Assembly: GCF_022230955.1 (NCBI RefSeq)
Contig: NZ_JAKKFI010000103.1
Span: forward strand, 1-64,000
Direction of reading: 5' to 3'
Origin: Micromonospora cabrerizensis
Lineage (GTDB): Bacteria > Actinomycetota > Actinomycetes > Mycobacteriales > Micromonosporaceae
Length of the DNA stretch: 64,000 bases
Below the pieces are notes generated by a model. It was given only the letters and a program-made list of their open reading frames with translations. It made no database searches and was not told the origin of the DNA. Of this stretch, positions 7,896 to 15,840 are shown piece by piece. The first letter of the stretch is position 1. Every line of letters begins with the position of its first letter. The position numbers and the translations under genes were made by a program.

Positions 7896-9077
7896 GTGAC
7901 CGTCTCCCGTTCGGTGCGGCCGTTCTACCGGCCGATGCGGCCTCGCCGCCGCGACGAGCCGCACCGGGCGGCCACCCCACTGGAACTCTTCTTCGACCTG
8001 TGTTTCGTGGTGGCGGTGGCACAGGCGGCCAGCAGCCTGCACCACGACGTCGCCGAGGGGCACCTCCGCCACGCGGCGACCAGCTACCTCATGGTGTTCT
8101 TCGCGATCTGGTGGTCGTGGGTGAACTTCACCTGGTTCGCCTCGGCCTACGACACCGACGACGACGTCTACCGGATCACCACGCTGGTGCAGATCTCCGG
8201 GGCGCTGATCCTGGCCGCCGGGGTGCCACCGGCCTTCGCCGACGGCAACTTCACCGTCATCACCTACGGGTACGTGGTGATGCGGCTGGCCGCCGTCGTG
8301 CACTGGAGCCGCGCGGCGGTCGGCGATCCCCGGCACCGGGCGGCGGCGCGCCGCTACGCGATCGGCGTGAGCGTGGTGCAGGTCGGGTGGCTGCTGCGGC
8401 TGCTGGTGCCCGCCGAGTGGGGCATCGCGGCGTTCGTGCTGCTGGTGTTGGCCGATCTGCTGGTCCCGGCGGTGGCCGAACGCCCCGGGATGACCCCCTG
8501 GCACCCCCGGCACATCACCGAGCGGTACGGGCTGTTCACCCTCATCGTGCTCGGCGAGGCGGTGCTGGCGATCTCGATGGCGATCCAGACCGGCCTCGAC
8601 GCCGGGGAGCACGACCTGTGGTCGCTCGCGGCGGCCGGCGCGCTCATCGTGTTCGCGCTCTGGTGGCTCTACTTCGACCGGCCGATCGACGCACCCGACC
8701 GGATGCCGTACTCCCTGATCTGGGGGTACGGCCACTACCTGATCTTCGGGGCGGTGGCCGCGGTCGGCGCCGGCCTGGGTGCGGCGGTGGACGTCGAGCG
8801 GCACCTCGCGCACATCTCCGGGACCACCGCCGGTTACGCGGTGGCGATCCCGGTCGCGGTCTTCCTGCTCACGATCTGGCTGCTGCACGACCGCCAGGAC
8901 CAGCACGGCGCGGTGGTCGTCGCCTTCCCGGTGGTGGCGCTGCTCGTGCTGCTGGCGCCGCTCGGCCCGGCCCCGGTGTACGTGGTCGCGGCCCTGCTGG
9001 TCGTCCTCGTGACGCTGACCGTGGTGCTGCGCCGCCGCGACATCGGACCCCGGGCGAGGGTGGCCGAGCCGGCCTGA
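7896..9077 (+). CDS. low temperature requirement A (LtrA) family membrane protein
   Basis: A 393-residue integral membrane protein of the LtrA family. The signature N-terminal block TPLELFFDLCFVVAVAQ is present at about residues 27-43, followed by FFAIWWSWVNFTWFAS and the conserved ERYGLFTLIVLGEAV in the middle. About ten to eleven hydrophobic helices are visible. LtrA was named in Listeria for cold growth; the molecular function is not established. The GTG start at 7896 lies 16 bases after the DoxX-like stop, and the distal half is Val/Leu/Ala-rich transmembrane sequence. Confidence 0.85.
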   Translation: MTVSRSVRPFYRPMRPRRRDEPHRAATPLELFFDLCFVVAVAQAASSLHHDVAEGHLRHAATSYLMVFFAIWWSWVNFTWFASAYDTDDDVYRITTLVQISGALILAAGVPPAFADGNFTVITYGYVVMRLAAVVHWSRAAVGDPRHRAAARRYAIGVSVVQVGWLLRLLVPAEWGIAAFVLLVLADLLVPAVAERPGMTPWHPRHITERYGLFTLIVLGEAVLAISMAIQTGLDAGEHDLWSLAAAGALIVFALWWLYFDRPIDAPDRMPYSLIWGYGHYLIFGAVAAVGAGLGAAVDVERHLAHISGTTAGYAVAIPVAVFLLTIWLLHDRQDQHGAVVVAFPVVALLVLLAPLGPAPVYVVAALLVVLVTLTVVLRRRDIGPRARVAEPA

Positions 9078-9157
9078 CCGACGCCGCACGGAATCCGGTG
9101 CCCGACCTGCCGGGCCGGCGTCGGTTGCGACGGCCGGACATTGGGCAGAATTGCGCC

Positions 9158-10618
9158 ATGTATCGCCGCCGATGGTTGCTGGCCGACCAACTCGGGCCAC
9201 ACTTCCTCGACGACCCCGACCAGCCGGTGCTGCTGGTGGAGATCCGAGAACTGTTCCGCCGACGGCCGATACACCGGCAGAAGGCGCATCTGATCCTGTC
9301 CGCGCTGCGGCACCGGGCGGCCGAGCTGGGCGACCGGGCGCTGCTGCTGCGGACGGGCACGTTCCGGGAGGCGCTGGCGCAGGTCGGCGAGCCGGTGGAG
9401 GTCTGCCATCCGCACTCCCGGTCGGCCCTGCGCTTCGCCCGGTCGGTGCCGGGGCTGACCGTGCTGCCACCCCGCGGGTTCGTCACCAGCCAGGCCGACT
9501 TCGCCGGCTGGGCGGACCGCAGCCGACGCGGCCCGCTGCGGATGACCGACTTCTACCGGTACGCGAAGCGGCGGCACGACATCCTGAGCACGCCGGCCGC
9601 CACGACCGGGCCGGGGCGTCGACTCCGCGCCGAAGAGTGGGACGTGCCGGCGGTGTCACCACCGCCCCCGCCGATCGTCGAGGACGACATCGACGCCGAG
9701 GTCCGCCGCGACCTGGACCGCTGGGCGGCTGACGGGGTGCGGTTCGTCGGCCGGGACGGCCCCCGGCGGCACCCCGCCACCCACGCCGAGGCGCAGGCCC
9801 GGTTGACGCACTTCCTGACCCACCGGCTCCCCGGGTACGGCCGCTACGCCGACGTGATGAGCGGCGACGACCCGGTGTTCGCGCACTCGGTGCTGTCGTC
9901 CTCGTTCAACCTCGGGTTGCTGCACCCGGAGCCGGCCGTGCGGGCCGCCGAGCAGGCGTGGCGGGACGGGACGGCCCCGCGGACGGCGGTGGAGCCCTTC
10001 ATCCGGGGGTTGCTCGGCTGGCGGGAGTTCCTCTGGCAGCTGTACTGGTACTTCGAGCCGCGCTTCCGGGGGGTGAACTGGCTGGCCGCGACCGAGCCCC
10101 TGCCGGAGTGGTTCGCCGATTTGGACGCGGACGCCGTGGAGGCCCGCTGCCTGGCCGACGTCCTCGGTGCCGTCCGGGACCACGCGTGGACCCACCACAC
10201 GCCCCGGCTGCTGGTGCTGGGCAACTACGCGTTGCAGCGCGGCTGGCGGCCGACCGAGCTGGCGGACTGGTTCCAGCGCTGCTTCGTCGACGGCACCGAC
10301 TGGGTGATGAACGCGACGGTGATCGGCATGAGCCAGTACGCCGACCTGGCCCGCCTGGACACCCGCCCGTACGCGGTGGACGGCACCGACATCGACGAGA
10401 TCAGCGACTACTGCGGCGGCTGCCGCTACACGCCGGAGCGGGCGCTCGGCGAGCTGGCCTGCCCGTACACCGGGGGTTTCGAGAGTTTTCTGCACCGCAA
10501 CCGGGGTCGGCTGGTGGGCGACCCGCGGCTCGCCGCCGAGCTGGCCCGCCGCGACGAGCCGGAGCACCGCGAGGCGGTGCTGGCCCAGGAGGAGAAGCGG
10601 GGCAGCACACCGCCGTGA
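9158..10618 (+). CDS. FeS-cluster photolyase/cryptochrome (PhrB/CryB type)
   Basis: A 486-residue flavoprotein of the bacterial (6-4) photolyase class, which also binds an iron-sulfur cluster and a lumazine-type antenna. The start RRRWLLADQLGPHF is typical of the antenna Rossmann domain. The FAD region shows FIRGLLGWREFLWQLYW and NYALQRGWRP, then DGTDWVMNATVIGMSQYAD. C-terminal cysteines of YCGGCRY and LACPYTGGF, with C in ARCLAD, match the 4Fe-4S ligand positions. ATG 9158 is the first in-frame start fitting the family N terminus; no strong ribosome site precedes it. Role: light-driven repair of UV (6-4) photoproducts, or blue-light signalling. Confidence 0.88.
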   Translation: MYRRRWLLADQLGPHFLDDPDQPVLLVEIRELFRRRPIHRQKAHLILSALRHRAAELGDRALLLRTGTFREALAQVGEPVEVCHPHSRSALRFARSVPGLTVLPPRGFVTSQADFAGWADRSRRGPLRMTDFYRYAKRRHDILSTPAATTGPGRRLRAEEWDVPAVSPPPPPIVEDDIDAEVRRDLDRWAADGVRFVGRDGPRRHPATHAEAQARLTHFLTHRLPGYGRYADVMSGDDPVFAHSVLSSSFNLGLLHPEPAVRAAEQAWRDGTAPRTAVEPFIRGLLGWREFLWQLYWYFEPRFRGVNWLAATEPLPEWFADLDADAVEARCLADVLGAVRDHAWTHHTPRLLVLGNYALQRGWRPTELADWFQRCFVDGTDWVMNATVIGMSQYADLARLDTRPYAVDGTDIDEISDYCGGCRYTPERALGELACPYTGGFESFLHRNRGRLVGDPRLAAELARRDEPEHREAVLAQEEKRGSTPP

Positions 10619-10630
10619 CCGGGCCCCCGG

Positions 10631-11542
10631 TCAGGCCACCTCACGGGCCGGGTCGACGGCGGCGTCGCCGGGGCGTTGCGCGGGCACGCCGGGGGTCGGC
10701 GGCGCGGAGCGGACGACGCCCCGGTTCAGCCCGGTGACCAGAAGCCGGTTGTACGAGGCCGGCAGGGCCCGGGCCAGCAGGTCGGGCAGCTTCGCCGACC
10801 AGCCGATCAGCACCCGGCCCCGACGCCGCTCGACGCCCCGCAGGATCACCTCGGCGGCGCGCTCCGGCGCGATGGTGAGCAGCTTTTCGAACTGCGCCCG
10901 GCCGGCCGCGTACTCCTCGTGGGACACCCCGCTGCCGATCCGGGCGTTCTCGGTGATGCGGGTGCGGATCCCGCCGGGGTGCACCGACGTCACCCCGATG
11001 CCGTCGTCGACCAGCTCGTGGCGCAGCGCCTCGGTGAAACCGCGCACCGCGAACTTGCTGGCCGAGTACGCGGTCTGCCCGGCCGGCGCGATCAGCCCGA
11101 ACAGGCTGGAGATGTTGACCAGGTGCGCGCCCGGCTCCGCCTTGAGGGTGGGCAGCAGCGCGTGGGTCAACTGCACCACGGCCCGGAAGTTGACGTCGAT
11201 CACCCAGCTGAACTCGTCGAACGTCACCTGGTCGAACCGGCCCCCGAGGCCCACGCCGGCGTTGTTCACCAGCAGTCGTACGCGCGGGTGCCGCTGAACG
11301 ATCTCCGCGGCGACCTGGGCGGTGGCCGTCACGTCGGCGAGATCCAGCAGGTGTGTGTGCACCTGGCGGGTCGGGTGGTCGAGGCGGATCGCGGTGGTGA
11401 CCGCGTCCAGCCGCTCGGCGTCGCGGTCCAGCAGGACCAGATCACTGCCCCGGCGGGCCAGCGCGTGCGCCAGCGCCGCGCCGATGCCGCTGGCCGCGCC
11501 GGTGACCACGGCCGTGGCACCGGCGAAGTCGAACCTCTGCAC
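10631..11542 (-). CDS. short-chain dehydrogenase/reductase
   Basis: A 303-residue SDR with the cofactor motif TGAASGIG at about residues 12-19, NNAG near 92, the active-site serine in NISSLFG and YSASK. The extended C-terminal tail (RVLIGWSAKLPDLLARALPASY) is typical of membrane-associated SDRs found beside flavin monooxygenases in actinobacteria. It starts at GTG 11542 with agaggagc eight bases upstream, 23 bases after the monooxygenase stop, so both form an operon. Together they probably oxidise and reduce the same alcohol/ketone substrate (inference). The N-terminal extension of the longer frame is antisense-like shadow sequence. Confidence 0.85.
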   Translation of the reverse strand: MQRFDFAGATAVVTGAASGIGAALAHALARRGSDLVLLDRDAERLDAVTTAIRLDHPTRQVHTHLLDLADVTATAQVAAEIVQRHPRVRLLVNNAGVGLGGRFDQVTFDEFSWVIDVNFRAVVQLTHALLPTLKAEPGAHLVNISSLFGLIAPAGQTAYSASKFAVRGFTEALRHELVDDGIGVTSVHPGGIRTRITENARIGSGVSHEEYAAGRAQFEKLLTIAPERAAEVILRGVERRRGRVLIGWSAKLPDLLARALPASYNRLLVTGLNRGVVRSAPPTPGVPAQRPGDAAVDPAREVA

Positions 11543-11565
11543 GATGGGTGCTCCTCTGCTGGCGG

Positions 11566-13074
11566 TTACCGACGCTCGGACGCGACGGGACGTGGGGTGT
11601 GGTCGGGCGCGGTCAGGCAGCCGGCGCGCGAGAACCGCACCCCCTCGTCGGTGAGCCGGCCGTGTCGCATCAGCAGCACGTCGCGGGCGTAGTTCTGGTG
11701 CAACCGCCACGGCGCGGCCGCACCCTGCTTGGGCAGCGCGTCGACGGCGCGCAGCACGTAGGAGGAGCGCAGGTCGATCAGCGGCACCCGCCGCGCGTCG
11801 GGCGGCGGGAGCGGGGTGACGACCTGCTGGCCGGTGCGGTCCAGGTGGCGCAGCAGCCGGCAGACGTACCCGGCGACCAGGTCGGCCTTGAGCGTCCACG
11901 ACGCGTTGGTGTAGCCGATGGTCAGGGCGAAGTTCGGCACGCCGGAGAGCATCATGCCCTTGTAGGCGACACTGCTGGCGAGGTCGACGTCGACGCCGTC
12001 CACGCGCAGGGTCAGGCCACCGAGGGCCAGCAGGTTGAGCCCGGTCGCGGTGACCACGATGTCGGCGGGCAGCTCGTCGCCGGAGGCCAGCCGCACGCCG
12101 TGCGCGGTGAAGGTGTCGATGGTGTCGGTGACCACCGACGCCCTGCCCTGCGCGACGGCCGTGAACAGGTCGCCGTCGGGTGCCACGCAGAGCCGCTGGT
12201 CCCACGGGTCGTAACGGGGCGAGAAGTGCCGGTCGACGTCGTACCCGACCGGGAGCCGGCCCCTCGCGGCCCGGCGCAGCACCCGCCTCACCAGGCCGGG
12301 CGCACGCCGGCTGAGCTGGAAGTTGACGGTGGAGAACAGCACGTTCTTCCAGCGCACCACCGCATACGCGGCCGTCGCCGGCAGCCAGCGCCGCAGCGCG
12401 TCGGCCAGCCGGTCACGCGAGGGCAGCGCCATGACGTACGTGGGCGAGCGCTGGAGCATCGTCACGTGGGCGGCCTGCTGCGCCATGGCCGGCACCAGGG
12501 TGACCGCCGTGGCGCCGCTGCCGATCACCACCACCCGCTTGCCGGCGTGGTCGAGGTCGTCGGGCCAGTGCTGTGGGTGCACCACCTGCCCGGTGTACGC
12601 GTCGAGGCCGGGCAGCGCCGGGGTGTAACCCTCGTCGTAGCGGTAGTAGCCGGTGCAGGCGAACAGGAACGAGCAGGTCAGCACCACGGTCTCGGCGGTG
12701 TCGGTGCGCTGGGCGTGCACCGTCCAGCGGGCGGCGACGCTGTCCCAGTCGGCGCGCAGCACCCGGTGCCCGAAACGGATGTGCCGCTGCACGTCGTACT
12801 CGCGGGCGGTCTCCCGCACGTACTGGAGGATGGTCGTGCCGTCGGCGATGGCCTTCGGGGCGGTCCACGGCTTGAACGAGTAGCCGAGGGTGAACATGTC
12901 CGAGTCCGAGCGGATGCCCGGGTAGCGGAACAGGTCCCAGGTGCCGCCGACGGCGTCGCGCGCCTCCAGCACCGCGTACGTCTTGTCGGGGCAGTCCCGA
13001 CGCAGGTGGCAGGCGGCGCCGATGCCGGACAGACCGGCACCGATGATCAGCACGTCGACGTGGTCGGAGGCCAA
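11566..13074 (-). CDS. Baeyer-Villiger/flavin-containing monooxygenase
   Basis: A 502-residue FAD- and NADPH-dependent monooxygenase. It has the FAD motif GAGLSGIGAA near the N terminus, GGTWDLFRYPG with the following R-SDSD block characteristic of BVMOs, the fingerprint YTGQVVHPQHWP (FxGxxxHxxxW type) near residue 165, and the NADPH motif GSGATA. EthA-like enzymes of this type convert ketones to esters or oxidise thioamides. The start is TTG at 13074, six bases after GGAGG; upstream in-frame residues are not conserved. It leads the operon with the SDR gene. The substrate is unknown. Confidence 0.88.
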   Translation of the reverse strand: MASDHVDVLIIGAGLSGIGAACHLRRDCPDKTYAVLEARDAVGGTWDLFRYPGIRSDSDMFTLGYSFKPWTAPKAIADGTTILQYVRETAREYDVQRHIRFGHRVLRADWDSVAARWTVHAQRTDTAETVVLTCSFLFACTGYYRYDEGYTPALPGLDAYTGQVVHPQHWPDDLDHAGKRVVVIGSGATAVTLVPAMAQQAAHVTMLQRSPTYVMALPSRDRLADALRRWLPATAAYAVVRWKNVLFSTVNFQLSRRAPGLVRRVLRRAARGRLPVGYDVDRHFSPRYDPWDQRLCVAPDGDLFTAVAQGRASVVTDTIDTFTAHGVRLASGDELPADIVVTATGLNLLALGGLTLRVDGVDVDLASSVAYKGMMLSGVPNFALTIGYTNASWTLKADLVAGYVCRLLRHLDRTGQQVVTPLPPPDARRVPLIDLRSSYVLRAVDALPKQGAAAPWRLHQNYARDVLLMRHGRLTDEGVRFSRAGCLTAPDHTPRPVASERR

Positions 13075-13154
13075 GGCGTTCCTCCATCCGGGGCGGTGGA
13101 CGGACACTAACACCGCACCCGGATGGCCGAAAGTTGGCGCGAGACCGGTCGCGA

Positions 13155-13613
13155 CTAGTCGGACGCCTTGGTGAAAGTCATGATCCAGTTGGTCTCCCAG
13201 GTCTGCTCACCGTCGACGGAGAACGCCTGCTCCCAGCGGGCGGTGGTGGCGCTGATGTCCGACCAGATGAACCGGCAGCGCACCGGCCGCCCCTCGTGCT
13301 GGTCGTCGGCGTAGAAACGGCCGACCCCGTCGACGAAGCGGCCCACCATCGGCGGCTGCCCCAGCACGCCGCTGTCGCTGCTCATCCAGTAGATCGACCA
13401 CTCCTGCCTCGCCGGGTCGAAGATCCGGATCGTGGCGCCGGCCGAGCCCCTGGTCGGGAACGTGATCTCGTCGAAGTGGCCGCCACCGGCGAAGAAGCCG
13501 TGCGCGACCGACACCCCGGGAAACTCCTCCCACTCGTCGGAGCCGACCAGGCGCTTGCGCAGCCGCCGGTTCACGACGTTCCAGGTGCCCACAAAGAAGT
13601 CGAAGTCGCCCAT
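13155..13613 (-). CDS. DUF1579-like small beta-barrel protein
   Basis: A 152-residue soluble protein starting GDFDFFVGTWNV, the opening typical of DUF1579/lipocalin-like proteins, followed by alternating beta strands (ATIRIFDP, WSIYWMSS, VGRFYADDQ, RCRFIWSD) and a terminal WETNWIMTFTK strand. No catalytic motif is evident. Its ATG at 13613 shares one base with the stop of the upstream gene (TGATG), so it is translationally coupled to it. The pair is probably controlled by the divergent WYL regulator through the 14116-14132 operator. Confidence 0.65.
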   Translation of the reverse strand: MGDFDFFVGTWNVVNRRLRKRLVGSDEWEEFPGVSVAHGFFAGGGHFDEITFPTRGSAGATIRIFDPARQEWSIYWMSSDSGVLGQPPMVGRFVDGVGRFYADDQHEGRPVRCRFIWSDISATTARWEQAFSVDGEQTWETNWIMTFTKASD

Positions 13614-14092
13614 CAGCGGCCCACCGGCCCTTCCGCTCGCGTGTCACGCAGATAATCGGTCAGATTCGGGTTCTCCGGCGTCAGCATGTGCCGGACCCAG
13701 GCGGCCCGCTCGTGCTCCAGCACCGCCAACTCCCAGACGCAGCCCACCCCGACGTGGGGCGGGCGGACGAAGTGTGCCGGGTCGTCGTCCGGGCAGTCCA
13801 GTGCCGGCTGACCGGCCACCGCGACGCGCACCTCCACCGCGTTGTCGAACATCCAGGTGTACGCCAGCAGGTAGGCGCCGGTGTCCGCGCCCCGGTGCAG
13901 CACGACCCACCCGGCGGCCGGGGTGCCGTCGTCGACGGTTTCCGCCAGCAGCGCCGGCAGCAGGTCGTACGCGGCCTTCTCCACCTCCGGCTCGATCGGC
14001 CGCTCGGGCTGGTCGATGTGGTAGCGCTTGAGCTGACGACCGTCCACCGTGATCGGTCCCGGTGTTCTCAGATCCTTGTCGCGAAAAGCCAT
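13613..14092 (-). CDS. conserved hypothetical protein under WYL control
   Basis: A 159-residue soluble protein that I do not recognise by family. Visible features are a GRQLKRYHID segment, WVVLHRGADTGAYLLAYTWMFDNAVEVR (possible strands), a cysteine in LDCPDDDP and a WELAVLEHERAAW helix. TACCGT lies at 14104-14099 on this strand, six bases before the ATG, with no Shine-Dalgarno, suggesting a leaderless mRNA. It overlaps the next gene by one base and diverges from the WYL regulator. Confidence 0.65.
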   Translation of the reverse strand: MAFRDKDLRTPGPITVDGRQLKRYHIDQPERPIEPEVEKAAYDLLPALLAETVDDGTPAAGWVVLHRGADTGAYLLAYTWMFDNAVEVRVAVAGQPALDCPDDDPAHFVRPPHVGVGCVWELAVLEHERAAWVRHMLTPENPNLTDYLRDTRAEGPVGR

Positions 14093-14115
14093 GCCGGGAC
14101 GGTACGACCGCTCCC

Positions 14116-14132
14116 CTGACAGCTAGTGTCAG
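14116..14132. promoter_or_regulatory. shared operator/leaderless promoters of the WYL regulator locus
   Basis: CTGACA (14116-14121) and TGTCAG (14127-14132) form a perfect inverted repeat around gctag. On the + strand the -10 hexamer TAGTGT (14124-14129) lies inside it, seven bases before the GTG at 14137. On the - strand the -10 TACCGT (14104-14099) lies just beyond it, six bases before the ATG at 14092. One bound dimer could control both genes and the regulator itself. Confidence 0.65.
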
Positions 14133-14136
14133 TGAA

Positions 14137-15114
14137 GTGCGGGCCAGTCGACTTCTCTCCGTCCTGCTGCTGCTCCAGTCGCACGGTCGGTTGACCGCCG
14201 CGCAGCTCGCCGACCGGCTGGCCGTGTCCCCCCGCACCATCTACCGGGACGTGGAGTCGCTGCACGCCGCCGGCATCCCGCTCTACGGAGAGGCCGGGCA
14301 CGCCGGCGGCTACCAACTAATCGACGGCTGGCGGACCCGCCTGACCGGGCTGACCGCCGACGAGGCCGACCGGCTCTTCCTGGCCGGGCTGCCCGGCCCC
14401 GCCGACGAGCTGGGCTACGGCGACGTGGTCGCCGCGCTGCAACTCAAGCTGCAGGCCGCCCTCCCCGCGCCGCTGCGCGACCGGGCCGCCCGACTCCAGC
14501 AACGCTTCCACCTGGACACCCCCGGCTGGTACGCCGACGGCGACGCCTCCCCCGAGCTGGCCCGCACGGCCGAGGCCGTCTGGCGGCAGCGCCGCATCGA
14601 GGTGCGCTACCGCGGCTGGAACGGTGAGGTGACCCGGGTGCTGGAGCCGTACGGCCTGGTCCTCAAGGGCGGCCGGTGGTATGTGGTGGCCGACCAGCCC
14701 GGTCGGGGCTCACCGGCGACGTACCGGGTCAACCAGATCCTCGCGCTGACCCCGCTGGCGCAGGAGTTCGACCGACCCGCCGACTTCGACCTGCCGGCCT
14801 GGTGGCGGGCGCACGTGGTGCGGTTCCGCGCCCGGCTGCACCGCGACGAGGCCACCGTCCGGCTCTCCCCCGCCGGTCGTGAGCGGTTGCGGGAGATCGG
14901 CAGCGACCCGGTGGTGACCGCGGTGGACGCCAGCGCCGGGCCGCCGGACGCGCGCGGCTGGGTGACCGCGGTGCTGCCGATCGAGTCGCTCACCCACGCC
15001 CACGGTGACCTGCTGCGCCTGGGCGCCGACGTCGAGGTGCTGACCCCGGTGGCGCTCCGCGAGCGCCTGGCCGCCACGGCGGCCGGGCTCGCCGCGCTCT
15101 ACCGGCCCGGCTGA
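14137..15114 (+). CDS. YafY/WYL-family transcriptional regulator
   Basis: A 325-residue regulator with an N-terminal HTH_11 winged helix (LLSVLLLLQSHGRLTAAQLADRL, SPRTIYRDVESL at about residues 30-41) and the conserved GGYQL step. A central WYL domain begins near RIEVRYRG with EPYGLVLKGGRWYVVA, and a C-terminal WCX-like extension follows. WYL domains bind ligands, in some cases nucleotides or nucleic acids, but the ligand here is unknown. The start is GTG 14137; TAGTGT seven bases upstream suggests leaderless transcription. It is divergent from the two small genes at 13155-14092 and probably autoregulates. Confidence 0.85.
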   Translation: MRASRLLSVLLLLQSHGRLTAAQLADRLAVSPRTIYRDVESLHAAGIPLYGEAGHAGGYQLIDGWRTRLTGLTADEADRLFLAGLPGPADELGYGDVVAALQLKLQAALPAPLRDRAARLQQRFHLDTPGWYADGDASPELARTAEAVWRQRRIEVRYRGWNGEVTRVLEPYGLVLKGGRWYVVADQPGRGSPATYRVNQILALTPLAQEFDRPADFDLPAWWRAHVVRFRARLHRDEATVRLSPAGRERLREIGSDPVVTAVDASAGPPDARGWVTAVLPIESLTHAHGDLLRLGADVEVLTPVALRERLAATAAGLAALYRPG

Positions 15115-15127
15115 GCAGCCCCGACAT

Positions 15128-15140
15128 CTCCACAGTGGAG
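15128..15140. promoter_or_regulatory. palindrome before the transporter-like operon
   Basis: CTCCAC-a-GTGGAG is a 13-base perfect inverted repeat 68 bases before the first gene of the 15208-21258 operon and just after the WYL regulator stop. It could be an operator for the operon or a weak hairpin; nothing distinguishes these. Confidence 0.35.
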
Positions 15141-15207
15141 GTGGCGCGGGCATCGATTGTCGGCACGATGTGCCACCCTGGGGACGTTCGCCCAGCGGTC
15201 ACCGGAG

Positions 15208-15840
15208 GTGAGGGTCACGTTACGGCTACGCGCACTGGTCGCCGTGCCCGGCACCGGGCCGGTGACCCTCGACGTCCCCGCCGGCACGCTCGCCGCCCTG
15301 GTGGCGCCGCCCCGGTTCGGCACGGCGGTCGCCCGGGTGCTCGCCGGGCTCGCCGCCCCGGTGACCGGTCGCGTCCTGGTCGGCGACCGGGACGTCACCG
15401 TCCTGCCGCCACCGCGCCGGCAGATCGGCTACGTGCCCGCCGGTGGCGCGCTGCTCCCCCAGCTCACCGTGCGCCGCAACATCGAGTACGGCCAGCGCAA
15501 ACGTGAGCGGGTGCACGAGGTGGCCGACGACTGGACGGCCACCGTGGTCGAGCGCCTCGAGCTGGCGTTCTCCCTCACCCTGCTGCCGCACCAGATCAAC
15601 GCGGCCCAGCGGTTCCGGGTGGCGCTCGCCCGGGCGGCGGTGTGCCTGCCCGAGGTGCTCGTCATCGACCTGCCGGCCGGGTCGGCCGGCGACAGCCGAC
15701 TCGGTGACCTGATGCCCCGGCTCTCCCCACCGGACTCCCCCGGGGTGGCGGTGCTGGTCTGCACCGCCGACCCGGCCACCCTCGCCGAGATCCCGGTGCG
15801 CCACGAGCTGGTCACCGAGCCGAGCGAGGCCACCCGATGA
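15208..15840 (+). CDS. degenerate ABC ATPase-like protein (pseudo-ATPase)
   Basis: A 210-residue protein aligning by eye over the whole MalK-type nucleotide-binding domain (LAALV..., VLAGLAAPVTGRVLVGDRDVT, IGYV...ALLPQLTVRRNIEYG, QRFRVALARAAV, EVLVIDLP), yet every catalytic motif is changed. Walker A reads APPRFGTAV (Lys replaced by Thr39), the Q-loop Gln is Ala78, the signature is INAAQ (130-134), Walker B is VIDLP (Glu replaced by Leu155) and the H-loop His is Ala187. It cannot be expected to hydrolyse ATP. The frame is intact and overlaps the next gene by ATGA. The start is uncertain: GTG 15208 abuts its ggag, and TTG 15157 is an alternative. Confidence 0.7.
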   Translation: MRVTLRLRALVAVPGTGPVTLDVPAGTLAALVAPPRFGTAVARVLAGLAAPVTGRVLVGDRDVTVLPPPRRQIGYVPAGGALLPQLTVRRNIEYGQRKRERVHEVADDWTATVVERLELAFSLTLLPHQINAAQRFRVALARAAVCLPEVLVIDLPAGSAGDSRLGDLMPRLSPPDSPGVAVLVCTADPATLAEIPVRHELVTEPSEATR

